From Pinus tabuliformis (lineage: Eukaryota; Streptophyta; Pinopsida; Pinales; Pinaceae), in NCBI GenBank assembly GCA_031772625.1, contig CM062819.1, positions 1,234,938,955 to 1,235,002,954 on the forward strand: a stretch of 64,000 nt of DNA, in the 5' to 3' direction. Position numbers and translations under genes: made by a program. Of this stretch, positions 1 to 11,375 are shown piece after piece; the stretch's first letter is position 1, and each line of letters begins with the position of its first letter. Below the pieces are notes generated by a model that did no database searches, was not told the origin of the DNA, and saw only the letters and a program-made list of their open reading frames with translations.

Positions 1-1006
1 GGGGGTTTCTTGTGTGGTATCTAGCCGACGGTTTTGTGTTTCTATGGTGTCGGCTCGTGATATTGTTCCATGTTTTGGGGAGAAGCTTGCCTATATAAAG
101 CAGAGGAATTCATTTGGATTAAGCATCATCTTGGTTGAATATCTCTTGGTGAGATCTAGTCCAGATCTATAAGGGCGAATCTTCTAATGGACTATGATCT
201 TTATGGCGCATGATCAGATCTGTGGATCTGAGAGTTTGGGTTGGTTCTGAAGTCCTCATATTTCTTATATCTGAAGGGACGCAAGTTCAGTGAAGGGCAA
301 GTGCGCAGGGACGCAGTACAGTAAAGGCTCAGGTGCGTCTCTGAGGCAAAGGACGCGGCGCGACTGTGTTATTGGGTGCGTCTCTGAAGCGAAAGACGCG
401 GCGCGATAGTTATGCTGAGTGCGTTGGTCGCAGCAAAGCATAGAGGAACAGTGCGTCTGCACGCAGAACAGCAGAAGGTAGACTGCGTCCAGTCGCAGGC
501 CACAGAAAGAAAATATGCGTCCCTGTCTTAAGATGATCTGTTGACTGTATATTTCTGTTCATAAAGTGTTCTGGGTTGTTTCTGTAATTATTGATCTGAT
601 ATCTGTAGTAGACTGTATCTGTTGTATACTTGTTGATCATTTGATTCTTCATGAAAAGATGTAGGGGGTTGTAGCTCCCTTCCAGGAGAGACTGGAAAAC
701 GAGAGAGAGTTGTAGCTCTCTGCAGGTTGCAGCCTGCGTGCTGGTAAAGGACTGCACCAGTACAAAATCATTGTAAAAAGAATTTCTTGAAAGAAGATAG
801 AGACATATTGCAGCAGGTGGTTTTCTCCCACATTGGGTTTCCACCTTACATCTTGTGTTCTTTGGTGTGACTGTCTATTTTCTTTATTCATGCTCATTGT
901 TTTATGGTACTGATATGCAAGAATAATTCAAAAGATCAAATAAGGAAGATTTGGTAAATTGCTAGATAATACTGATTCACCCCCCCTCTCAGTATTATTT
1001 CCAACA
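1..1006 (+). mobile_element. 3' part of a copia-type LTR, truncated by the window edge
   Basis: The stretch reads as LTR sequence. A TATA box (CTATATAAAG) lies at 91-100. A C-run followed by CTCTCAGTATT near 979-997 is typical of the U5 end of many plant Ty1/copia LTRs, and the segment ends in CCAACA at 1,006. No primer site follows, so this is a 3' LTR or solo LTR rather than a 5' LTR. The short reading frames here are LTR noise. The 5' end is off the window. Confidence 0.6.
326..420 (+). repeat. CpG-rich tandem duplication inside the LTR
   Basis: Two copies of a unit of about 46 bases are seen. Both begin GTGCGTCTCTGA and both carry GACGCGGCGCGA. Flanking sequence to about 520 repeats GCGTC/GACGC motifs. 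The CpG density is much higher than in the rest of the window, where CpG is depleted. Confidence 0.6.
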
Positions 1007-1380
1007 TCTATGACATCATTTTTTTTGGCTTCCTCTAACGCATTAGAGAAATTTTAAGGTTTAAAATGGCCCTCCTAAGGAATATTATAAAATAATAGTG
1101 GAAATAATAAAATAAGATTAGATTACATCATTAAATTTTAGAGGGTAAACAGAAAAACTATTTTTCAACTTATCTCCCTATGGTTTACTCAAATTCCGAG
1201 CAGGAGCACTCGTTTGATGCATAATTTAATTCCTCATCTAAGTATTACCCATGTTGCATACTTTCGATGGATCCTGCTACACAAAAAATGAGAAATACAT
1301 GAAAAATGTGATTGCTCTGTTTATCCATGTTGTCCCCCTTGCATGGAGGAACCATGATTCATTGTTATTCAATTGTAGGG

Positions 1381-1720
1381 TGTGAGGAAAGTGGCTAATC
1401 CATACATATGACTGAAGAAAGGAGAACATTGTTGACTCTAAATGAAAACAAATATGGAAATGTCACTTTTGGCAATAATGCAACAACGAAAATAATGGGA
1501 AAAGTTACAATAAGCTTGAATAATGGCAGAGATAAGGAATAATATGTATTGTTTGTAGATGGACTGAAGCATAACTTGTTGAGCATGATTCATATTTGTG
1601 ACAAAGAATAATGGTGTCATATTTAGTTCTCAGGAATGTGAAATAATGCCAACTACAATAGGAAAGATATTGGCCAAGGGAATCTGAACAAAAAACAATG
1701 TATATGCTCTAAAGGATGAT
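1381..1720 (+). pseudogene. Degenerate Ty1/copia protease and pre-integrase fragment
   Basis: The plus strand translates to a decayed copia aspartic protease tail. The active-site region reads SG-stop-SIHMT where intact elements have D-S-G-x-S-x-H-M-T. It is followed by KYGNVTFGNN and then DGLKHNLLSM, the conserved stretch before the GAG-pre-integrase domain. In-frame stops (TAA in the active site, TAA after GRDKE) and at least one frameshift make it non-functional. The rest of pol is missing, so this is an orphan fragment between two LTR-like pieces. Confidence 0.75.
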
Positions 1721-1731
1721 AGGTCCATAAT

Positions 1732-2056
1732 GATTTCTCCTTCTTCATTATTTTATCACTTCTGGTGGAGAAATATTCTCTCTTGGATCTAGATGTCAAA
1801 TCAACATTAAGATTCCCACATCACCACTCCCATGGTTGTTAGATGCAAGGATGATTTCTCCACTCCATAATGGTTTCTCCTCTAGTATTTTATCACTTCT
1901 GGTGGAGACATCTCTCATTTCTCGACATGTTAGGTCAAAATTAATATTCCCACAACAACACTCAATCAAGGCTATTAAAATAGTTTTAAATTGGCCATTT
2001 GAAATACATGATTACTTATTCACCCCCCCTCTTAGTAATTGCTTAGTTTTCAACAT
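1732..2056 (+). repeat. Degenerate tandem duplication running into a copia-like LTR end
   Basis: A segment of about 100 bases occurs twice, near 1,732-1,835 and 1,868-1,965. The copies share TTTATCACTTCTGGTGGAGA and an AA(C/T)ATT...TTCCCACA tail. Downstream, TTCACCCCCCCTCTTAGTAAT followed by TTTTCAACA (to about 2,056) resembles the U5 end seen at 975-1,006. This is probably the 3' LTR of the decayed copia element whose protease lies at 1,381-1,720. Confidence 0.45.
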
Positions 2057-2266
2057 ACATCATTTTTTATCTGATCCTTTTAGGATGTTTTTATTTCTTT
2101 GCACTTTATTTAGTATTATAAGGTATGATATAATTTATCAATTCTAGTCGGTGTATATTTTGTAGAATATCATTTCTATAACAATATTATTAGAGAGGTC
2201 CAAGCTGCAGGCAATAATTTATCTTTCTTTTTCTATGGCACTTAGTTGCCTCTGTATGAGTCTATA

Positions 2267-2896
2267 TGATCCAGGTGGATCTTGGTGGCCAACTGCCAAG
2301 TCCACCTGGACCCCCACCATTGTTTCTCTCAGCATTTTCAGTTTCCTTAATTGTAGCACAACTTACTATTTTTAGCAGTTTTTCGGGTCCTGAACTTCCG
2401 GAGCCGTTTTGAGGCCCTAAACAATGTTTTTTGGGAAATCTACTGCCAGCAATTTTTCTAATAAAAATCGTCTTTCCCCTCGTAGTCCTCAGAGAGATCT
2501 TTCCAATGGGCTATCATGCGCGTCAAACGGAGATAATACGACCAATTCGCGACCCCGGGAAGTTGGCTGTCCAACTCACCCCAAAACGGGGCCCACAATT
2601 TGGCGTTTCATCTTCTAGGGTTAGGTTTTGGAATGTGAAGGGTTTTCCATTGTTTCTCAATAATAAATAGGCCTTCGAGCCTCATTGTAAACACAGTTCG
2701 GAACAGTTCAGAGGCATGTAGCTGACACATCTCTTCTCAGAGATAAGCTACCATCGCCCTAGCTGGGTTATTTCTATTTCTATTTGTAAGCATATTTCAG
2801 TATTTTCCATTAATGAAATGAAGTATTATTTCCGCTGCATATCTGTCTTTATGGTTATCTCTATATTTTATTGCGTTCCTATTTAAATCCGGATCA
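2267..2896 (+). mobile_element. Solo LTR of the element D family, with perfect target duplication
   Basis: This 630-base LTR starts TGATCC and ends GGATCA. It is flanked by CTATA at 2,262-2,266 and 2,897-2,901. It is homologous along its length to the two D LTRs at 36,428-37,036 and 58,141-58,755, sharing for example CCCCCACCATT, GAGCCGTTTTGAGGCCCTAAA and CCTTCGAGCCTCATTGTAA. No internal region accompanies it, so it most likely arose by recombination between the LTRs of a full element. Short reading frames at 2,424-2,670 are LTR noise. Confidence 0.9.
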
Positions 2897-2901
2897 CTAT
2901 A

Positions 2902-3630
2902 ACATCTTAGGATTTTAAAGTTCTTTTTGGTCTATATTTTCATAGAAATATGCAAAAAAATAGTTCTACCGATTTACTTTTAATAAAAAAAAATCAACAT
3001 TTTGACTGTCTCATTTCTTGCATACATATCTTATATATTTTTGCTTGATTATTTGAAGATAATGAGTAGTTTTTTGGCACATGTTCCTTAGTTATTAGTT
3101 GTTTTGTTCCATTTTGTTCTATACTTACATGGCCTTTTTGACAATGGTGTACAATCATTAAATCTTCCTAATTTTTTTTAATTCAATTTCTTTTACAACA
3201 CCTTTCTTACAACTTTATTAAGTTGTAAAGTGTACACATTTTACAATATTTCACTTCTAGTTAATCTTCATTTGGTGTACATGTTCAATATTTTTTTTAT
3301 TCACATTTTTGTACATAGTTAGATAGAACACCTATGGATCTAAGTAGTTGGGCTTCCTTCCCATTATCTCACTTATCCCTGTGATATTTGAAAGTGTTTC
3401 CGACGAAGCATAAAAATTCTAGACAGTCAATGTTTTTTTGATGACTCCACTGAAGATTGATTGTTTCTTCTCTAGTGCTTTAACCCTCCTTGTAGATGAC
3501 CATACCTTATGTTGATTAACCTGGCCTTGGTCATTATTTGAACTATCAAAGGAGCATAAACCACTCCATTTTGAGTTTATCCTTGAAACTACCAATACCA
3601 TTGTTTAATTTGAAGGTTTTTGGCCTTTTA
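2902..3630. other. AT-rich spacer with no recognisable gene
   Basis: The stretch is AT-rich with many homopolymer runs. A 60-codon open frame on the minus strand (3,419-3,601) has no motif I recognise and no supporting context. I see nothing further to annotate. Confidence 0.5.
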
Positions 3631-3633
3631 TAG

Positions 3634-4649
3634 ATCACACGATTAATTTACAAGAACAAAGGGATGCCATCGAAAGGAGACTTCAAGATATCCTTGATCA
3701 ACGATAATCGAGTTATCTCCATTAAGTCTTGTTCCTCTATAAGGATTAGTGGTTTGAGCCTTGAATTCCAACCATTAGATGAAGATGGAAGATGTAAAGT
3801 TATTCTCGCTACTCAAGCTCGATTAAAAATTTACCATGAATTTACTTCCTTGTCGAGAACGACTTCTCTTTCTCATAGAATCATGTTAGGAACACAATAT
3901 AAAATTAAATCTTCTTCCTATTCAACCTAATCCTTATCCACTACTTCCTCATCTTCCCAAATTGGTAGTCTCTATTTATGTTTTAAACCCATGCAATCCA
4001 CTACAAACCCTACCAAAGTAATTAGAAAGTATGGATTATTTCAGTTTGAAGAGGATGTGAAGGCCACTCCTTGGCATGTTCCATATCCACTAAATATAAT
4101 GCCTACCATCACAACATTACCCAAGTTCAAGTACCATCTACCAAAGTTTTCATTCGATGGAACTATTATAGCAAACAAATATCTTATCACATTCTCTAAT
4201 GCTTGTCATAACATTGGAGCAAATGATAACGATACATGCATGCCATTATTTGTTAATTCGTTAGAAGGAAAAGAAAAGATTGATTTCTTTGAGTTCCCTC
4301 CTAAATACTTTTCCACCAGGGTTGAGCTATATTATTGGTTTAAGTCTACCTGTGGCTAACCTGAGAGTCTTGTTGACCTGCTCTGCAATTATAATAATGA
4401 AACTTTTATAGAGGGAGAAACCATTAGACCATTAAATCTTTGTTTCACAAAGCTGTATAATAAAATCCCTAAGATTATTAGGTTGCAAAATCACATGGAT
4501 ATGATGCATTATATAATGCACTTCCTTCTCCATATTTCCATAGGCTAGAATAAAAGAATGCCGAAAATCTTGGATTTTCTTTTTAGATATGTCTTGAATA
4601 TGAGGAACAATTACGTAGAACTGGTCTTCCTATGGAAGACTCAGAAAAT
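3634..4649 (+). pseudogene. Ty3/gypsy gag (capsid) relic
   Basis: The plus strand encodes a decayed retrotransposon Gag. A short amphipathic segment (LQEQRDAIERRLQDIL) is followed after stops by the frame at 3,991-4,359. That frame contains LPKFKYHLPKFSFDGT, then VNSLEG and RVELYYWFKSTCG. The order P-x-F-x-G, then a charged W/F-rich core, fits the Retrotrans_gag family. Coding similarity continues past the stop at 4,360 (ESLVDLLCNYNNETF, then FTKLYNKIP) to about 4,640. No zinc knuckle or pol follows, because the sequence runs directly into an LTR at 4,650. Confidence 0.65.
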
Positions 4650-5683
4650 TGTTGGAAAATGTAACAGGTTTCGGTCTTCATAATTTGTACCATTATGTAT
4701 TTTATGTATAAAGAAAAAGAAAAAGAAAAATTATTATTATTTTTCTAGACAAACATGTTCTTCATGCTTCTAGGTTTTTGAGTCAAAAGATTCAAAGTCC
4801 TATTTGGACCTATTGTAATGAAAAAGGAAAAATGATTTTTAAATATGTATTTTTGGGTTAGAAAATCCCTCTAGGTGCTAATTTGGTCTACCGGTTAAGT
4901 CAACCCCAACCCAATGGACATGTCTAATCGCACCCCTTTGGACAGTATTAATAGAGGGAAGATGGAGCTCATTTGGACACACACACTTGATGTATTATGG
5001 TCTGAAATATCACAGAGAAGGTAGAGAAGAAGTAGAAAGCTAAAGTATGAAAGAGAGGATTTATTCTTGAGCTAGAATTTACAGAAGTTCTGCCTTGGTA
5101 CATCTCTTGTTATCATGGAAAATTTTAGGGGCTAATATTCGCAAGTGGGCTAATTTTCCATCATTTTTCCAAAAAAAGATTCGCCAATTTCCATTTCTTC
5201 TAATAATGATTCGCCCAAATTTTATAGTATAAAATTATTTTATCCTAAAAATCGCCAAAATTATATGGACTCTGCCTATAAAATAATTATAAATTTGGAT
5301 ATTTTTATAAAGATATCAAGAAACATTTTATAGTTTCCATATTAGATACTAGTGAGATTCGCCAAGATTTATAAACTTTAAAATAAATTTTCATCCTTAA
5401 ATTTTTCTCTACTTGTTATTGGTATCTTGCTCATGGATTTGTTGGAAAGAAGGAAGGCTTGAATTGGCATATAAAGGTGAAAGTTTTTTGTGGTTATGGG
5501 ACTTGGATATCTCATTTGGTCTGATTCTATAAGAAGAGAATTTTATGGGTTTTTTGCTTGGAGGGGATTTTCCCTGACTTGGAGCTTATACCTCGTGTTC
5601 TCTACTTTCTTGTGATATTCATGTTCATGTTTTGATAATTGTTTGATTAATAAGAACATAATTGAATAAATAAGAATCCAACA
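4650..5683 (+). mobile_element. Probable solo LTR
   Basis: The segment starts TGTTGGAAAATG and ends ATCCAACA, giving TG...CA termini with the inverted tips TGTTGG/CCAACA. Internally it carries TATA-like AT-rich stretches and a 3' end resembling plant LTR U5 regions (TTTTCCCTGACTTGGAG). Flanking pentamers are AAAAT and AATTT, which match only partly. It is therefore either an old solo LTR inserted into the gag relic or the 3' LTR of that element after internal deletion. Confidence 0.5.
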
Positions 5684-6244
5684 AATTTCACAAGAAGTTA
5701 TCAAATAAAGGAAAATCTAATCGATATTTTGGGCACATCTCAACTATGATTCACACACATGTAACTTCGTCATGACTTGCTATACTCACAGTGTAAATTG
5801 AACATTGTGGAATATTGCTCTTGGTACATGACATCATTATCTGGAAGTGACTCATTTCATAAGCTCTGGGTTCGTATTAGTTTGATTTCTTGAAAATCCC
5901 CTGTGGTCACGTGTTTACAAAGATTATGCACTAGCCATTGCAGTGATCACAGTTTAGTAATGGCTCACATATGTGATGAAACAAATCTAAAATATTTCAC
6001 ATCTATTACTCATTGTCAATTGGCTCAGTCAATATGAAGGGTTCACATTGATGCACATGATCACACTGTTTCTAAGGAAAGCGGCTCGATATATATACTT
6101 TGTTGTCTTGCCAATGAATCTCGTGTTACTAGATCCTGAGATGATTCACTGTTCTATGACTTTCTTGTCACAAGAGTTTAGATATCACTATAATTGCAAT
6201 ATGCAATAGATCACTGTAGTTCAGATATACGCTCGCTCTATAGT
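5684..6244. other. Flanking DNA without recognisable features
   Basis: No open frame or mobile-element signature is evident. With C and D removed, this sequence would continue at 35,724-36,427 and then at 58,761. All three pieces are AT-rich with many TCACA/TGTGA words, so they may be one very old repeat. Confidence 0.4.
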
Positions 6245-6249
6245 AGCAT

Positions 6250-6363
6250 TGTTGGGTGCCACTTTTTGATGTTATTTTAGTCACATTACCTAACCTTTGA
6301 CCATATTTTCCTTCCATATGTCTCCTTTACAATCCATAATTACTTGAAACTGACCATCTTAGG
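6250..6363 (+). repeat. Element C 5' LTR, first 114 bases
   Basis: It begins TGTTGGGTGCCAC and matches the start of the C 3' LTR at 34,352 (TGCTGGGTTCCA). It stops at the TTAGG target site of element A and resumes at 26,863. Confidence 0.85.
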
Positions 6364-8038
6364 TGTTGGGTGCAAGAATTGCGCTTAAGCAAACTCCTCA
6401 ACACTTAATTGTCAACCCAGGGGTTTTGTAAACTTAGAGACGAAGCACAGGCAATGTCAGAAGTGGCATGAACTTTTCCTATTCCTAATCCTACTTCTTA
6501 AAGTAAATGTATGCAGAATCAAATAGAAAACAATCTTAAAGGTAATTGACACCAAAGCAACTCTAGTGCTAGAATGTAAAAGAAAAATTTGCAAGTAAAT
6601 CAAGTAAAGGAGTTTTCACACAACTGGAAGCAATCTTAAATGCTAGAATGAAATGCTATGTTTATCTTCAAATAGATGGCTAACAGTGTAACAAGTGGGC
6701 CCTTGCAGAGATCTGTTTTCCTCTTGATCTTCCTTCTACACAAACAACATGTTCTTGTACTATTGCAATCTGCTTGCACTAGTGCAGGTACAGTGCCTCT
6801 GTGTAAAAGTATATTTTACCTCCCTTACTGAAGATTTATGTCTTTGTGGAGGTGCTCTAAGCCTCAGGGCTTAGAGCACTCTGTTTCTGTGACAAGAGAC
6901 CAGCTCTTGCACCAAGGCAGAGTTTCCTTCACCAAAGTTTCCAATTTACTTTCGAAAAGATTGAAAGACGTGCTGAAAAGAATTGCAATTGCAAACGAAA
7001 TTCTGAGATAAATTATCTATGGAAAAGAAATGATTTAATTAATTAAATCTTGCAATGGAAGTAAACTTCATGAAATGAAAGAAACTCGAAGTAATCAAAG
7101 CAGTAGTCTAAGTGATCTGCATGTATCAACTAGCTTCGGCAATCCACTTAAAATGTTTTTGTTCTTTGTTCATAAGTCATAAAATGCAAGTATAAAGTGT
7201 CTATGATAAATTCATGTAATCATTCTCAAATCCTTCAGAAATTCACTCTTAATGTTAAGGATGATTACTGAAATTAATAATATATTTGCTTGCAGAAACA
7301 ACTTAAAATGGTAAGCAGTAAGAGAAATGAAATATTTGCTGTGAAAGGAATAACTGAACCAGAGTGTAGGAAACTACATGCACTGGTACAGGAAGAGGCT
7401 TCCTACACGATCCAAGCGGAAGCAAATCAAGACCAGAATTGTGAGTAAAGAAATACATGAAAGGAATTACAAGAAAGAAATAAACTCAATCAACTTCCAA
7501 GCCACGATCCGCTCACACTTAGCTACGAAATAGATTTAAATCATAACTTCAGAAGTAAATATAAAAGCTGTTCACACCACGCAACTGCAAAGGGAAATAT
7601 TCACACAGTCTTTCCAAATGACGAAAGCACAAGGGTAAACGAGTTGGATTGGTTGGGCCCTAGCCAACCAGTTCGTTTCCCGTTTAAGAAATGAGACGAT
7701 TCAACACTCAAGTACGCATGAAAGATAAATTAAACACAACGTATGAATAACATAGCAAGTTCCTTGTATTATTTGATCAGCAAATGTACATAGTAGTGCG
7801 ATTCTAGCCTAGAGTTGAGGGTGATAGAAATTACATAGAAAATGAAATTACAGCCTAAGGAACGCTACCTAGTTCTACCTACAATCTAAATTTTATACAT
7901 TCTTTCGACCTTAATTGTATTCCACTAATTACAATCATTTTCCTATTTAGGCCTTTCGGCCGAACGGACTAACAACCAAACATTACAAAACGGTTATCAG
8001 TTATAATAGAACGTGTACTTCGCTGGCCGTAGACCATC
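6364..8038 (-). repeat. Element A 3' LTR, distal portion
   Basis: It aligns with 24,761-26,435 of the other A LTR from TGTTGGGTGCA onward. It ends at the CCATC target of element B and resumes at 15,391. Confidence 0.9.
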
Positions 8039-9476
8039 TGATCTTGAATTTATCCAGGATAAAGAATTAAAGGTATTATAGACTCATGTGCATGGATGTG
8101 CCTATGTTACTTATGCAACGGATCGATAAGATTTATAGAATACATAGACACTGAGGCAATCAGAGAAAACATAACAGTCAAACATGTAAACAAAACAAGT
8201 TTAATAAGGAGTTCACCCAATGCTCCTAGGCTATGTCTCCTGGTCCAGCCTTTCAGTGGTGGCCTATCTATTATGTTTTCAAGCAGAGTTTTTACAACAG
8301 TGAGCTTGATTCGAGACTCACTAAACAGAATGAAGTCAGTAGGAATGGAGTGCACAGACTCTCCTTACTGAAACTTGACCTCTGAGGGTCACAGTAGTAT
8401 GACAGGCCTATGCCGAGGAGTTTTCTTGAACCTCTCAAGCCTTCAATGGAGTACATAGACTCTCTGACTCTCTCTGGCTCTGTCTGGCTCGATTCTGCCT
8501 TTAGGTCAGCTCGGATTCTACTCTCTATTTTCTGCTATTAGCTTCTTGCATCTTTGTGTGTGCCTCTTGGTGTTTCTCTTCTGTCTCCCCTCTGCTTTTG
8601 TCAGGTCATGGCTTTAAATCCAGTCTGTTCTTTGACTGCTCATTTCTGCTTCCTGGTCTTCTGGTTTCCTTACCTCTGTCCATTCGAATTCCTCTGCCCT
8701 GCGTCATCATCACTGGGTAACGCCTCGCAGGGAGATGGCCCCCTGTTTCCCAACGAACTGGGTGTCAGATTCCTTGAATCATTTTTTAATGGCTGTTAAT
8801 TTCGTTTGCTTCAAGATCACCCGTGAATCATGAATCGTTTGCTAACTCATCATCCACATCGGACTTCAAATTCCCTCTCATCTTGCTTTTGACCTATCAA
8901 ATCCGGTCAGTCATCGAGACGCATCTTTGCCATTGATCTGGGCCCCCCAGATCCTACGGTCGTCCTTCATATCAGGCGGATAAGTCACACGATGTTTACC
9001 CGTCTGATGCAGGCGGTTTTCTCTGTCGTCCATCGAACGCATGTCGCTCGATGTGTGGCATCAAGCGGGACTCCATCAAAATTGCTTACGGCCTCGAGGC
9101 CTTCCGATATCCCATCGGTTTGTGGAATCTTGCGCTACGAAACTGAAACAATTACTTTTCCATTTTTCATAGCGATTTCCGGTCCGTGTGCTTTGGGGCT
9201 TTCCTTCACTAAGGGGGACGCCCTCTAATCGTGTATCAGAACCACCCCCGTTTCTTGATTTGGCCTCCAGTTTGGCCAATTTATGCTAGTGCGCATTACC
9301 ATGGGCCAAAGGTCTGCACACTCGACTGAGGGTCCTCGTTGCTCCGCTCTAGCCACAACTACCACTGTTACGAGGATTCCTTCTGATAGCTTTGATTTTT
9401 CTAGGACTTGAATCTTTTAACATAATTTGAAACAGTCATGAAAACTTAGAGAGTTTTTAAGATCCAATTCAGATCA
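8039..9476 (-). repeat. Element B 3' LTR
   Basis: It is homologous to 13,954-15,385. A purine-rich tract lies immediately internal (minus strand CAGTGGGAAGGTCG, at 9,477-9,490). Open frames at 8,096-8,371 (+) and 8,107-8,355 (-) recur at 14,011 and 14,022 only because the LTR is repeated. They have no recognisable domain. Confidence 0.9.
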
Positions 9477-9525
9477 CGACCTTCCCACTGAAAAAGCTTT
9501 TGGACCACCAAAATTTGGTTTTCTT

Positions 9526-9731
9526 TTAATCATCAATCAAGTGAGGGTATTGCTTCCTCGCTTGCTCAATTTCTATCCATTTCGCACTTCTTGGTTTTGA
9601 ACCTTTGAGTCCGATCTTGAGGTACTCAACATTCCCTCTGTGTGTAGTCTTACCTTCCTATCCAGAATTGTATCTTCCTGCAACTCATTAAGATATTCAG
9701 GTAACAGATCATCAATAGAAGGCAATTGACT
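9526..9731 (-). pseudogene. Element B integrase C-terminal chromodomain
   Basis: Downstream of the TAG that ends the integrase frame, the minus strand continues with LQEDTILDRKVR. After a one-base frameshift it continues with EYLKIGLKGSKPRSAKWIE, ending at TAA near 9,526. The order (acidic lead, ILDRKVR, Y-L-K-x-G-x-K-G, then W) matches the chromodomain of plant chromoviral integrases. In that family the domain binds histone marks and guides insertion into heterochromatin. One stop and one frameshift separate it from the integrase core, so it is not expressed as part of the protein. Confidence 0.7.
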
Positions 9732-10795
9732 CTATTCTTCGGGATCTTTGATTAATGAAGGTTCAAATAGTCTCAAGCTGTTTGCATTAACGACTGAGTA
9801 GATGTGCATGTAAGCTGGTAGATCAAGGCGAAAAGCATTCTCACCAATTTTCTCAAGTATCTTGAAAGGTCCATACCTTATTGGCTTTAGCTTCTTACCT
9901 TCACCTTGCATTCTGTCTTTTCCAATATACATCCAGACTTGATCACCAACTTGGAAACTATGCTCCATCCGATGCTTGTCATGCCTTGCCTTGTACTTTG
10001 CTTGGCTCTTTTCCAGCTGTCCCTGTACTGCTTGGTGAATCTCTTGGATTTTTTTGATGAACTTGGTTGCCTTGTCCACATCACTGTGTCCATCAACTAC
10101 TATGTCTTTACCAAAGACAAAATCCAAGGGAGACCTTGGTGTGAAACCAAAACAGGTCTCGAAAGGAGATCTCTGTGTAGAAGAATGTTTAGCTCGGTTG
10201 TAAGCATGTTGCACATAACATAAATGTTCATCCCAAAGTTTGGGATGCTTGCTGCAATAGCCTCTGAGCAACTGGATCATTGTCCTGTTGACCACTTCTG
10301 TTTTCCATCTAGTTGCGGGTGAAAAGCTATGCTCCTCTTTAGCCTAGTGTCCATCAATTCCCACAAACTTGACCAAAATTTCCCAACAAATCGGCTATCT
10401 CGATCAGATATTATGGAAGTGGGTAATCCAAAATGAACCCATACATGCTGAAAGAACAAATTTGCAGTTTTTTCAACTATAATATGTTTGTTACAAGGTA
10501 TTAAAATACACATTTTGCTGAACCTATCCACAACAACATATAAATAGTCATGACCTTTCCTAGATTTAGGCAGTCCTCCAACAAAGTCCATGGAAACACT
10601 TTCCCAAGGATGAGAAGGAACTAGTAGTGGAGTGTACAAGCCTAGTTTTCTATTGCTGGGCTTGCTTTTAGCACACATGATACACCCTCTTACATATATA
10701 GAAACTATCTCATTCATTTTTGGCCAATAACAAAATCTTTGCAGCTGTGCAACTGTTTTACTTACACCAAAGTGACCTGATATTAGAGACGTGTG
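9732..10795 (-). pseudogene. Element B integrase (two overlapping frames)
   Basis: Integrase inserts the cDNA into the host genome. The N-terminal zinc-binding region runs from EAHTSLISGHFG to GCIMCAKSK. The catalytic core keeps its acidic triad: D in SMDFVGGLP, D in IISDRDSRF, and E in the DGK...VVNRT segment. The core is split by a frameshift between the frames 10,277-10,717 and 9,732-10,295. The C-terminal part holds the GPF/Y-like module (KPIRYGPFKILEKIG) and VNANSLRLFEPS. A stop near 10,800 also separates it from RNase H. Confidence 0.85.
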
Positions 10796-10801
10796 TGCTT
10801 C

Positions 10802-11375
10802 TCAAATTATCTTTACTCTTTTAGTTTGTGGAATGCATAGCTTCCCAAAATGATACAAGAGTTGGTCCTTAACATGATAATCCAATTCTTCTACTTGTTT
10901 GCCTTGACTTAAAGTTGCATATACATCTTTAAAATCTATATCTTGAGGATGTTGTTCAATGTAGCTCTCATGCAATACTAAATTATGCTTAAGTATAATA
11001 GATGCATTTATAATTGGTCTAGATAACATATCTGCAACTTTATTGTGTATGCCCTTTTTATATCTGATGACTAAATGAAACCGTTGTAGAAAACCCATCC
11101 ATCTATAGTGTATTGATTGCTGCAACTTAGTTTGGGAGTGTAGATATTGAAGTGGTTGATGATCAGTATGTATAACTATCTCTTTTCCCATTAAGCAATG
11201 TTTCCACTTTTTCACACTCTGTACTAATGCATAAAATTCTTTATCGTATGTGGGATAGTTAACTACTGCAGAATTAAATGTCTCATAATGATAACATATG
11301 GGTTTACTGTGCTGCATCAACACTGCTCCCATGGCATAATCACTGGCATATGTTTCAATCTCAAATGGTATTTAA
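10802..11375 (-). pseudogene. Element B RNase H
   Basis: This degrades the RNA strand of the RNA/DNA hybrid during reverse transcription. The sequence reads ETYASDYAMGAVLMQH, YPTYDKEFYALVQSVKKW, then HTDHQPLQYL and KVADMLSRP, all in Ty3/gypsy RNase H order. The first position, normally D in E-T-D-A-S, is Y here (codon TAT), so a catalytic acid is lost. A TAA near 11,372 separates it from the reverse transcriptase frame. Confidence 0.85.

Noticed and set aside
2424-2670. Two open frames in the solo LTR
   Set aside because: They overlap in different frames and are not maintained in the homologous LTRs at 36,428 and 58,141.
8096-8371. Pair of overlapping frames of 91 and 82 codons, also found at 14,011-14,286
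   Set aside because: The recurrence reflects the B LTR repeat. The sequence is U3/U5, with no domain and no codon pattern.
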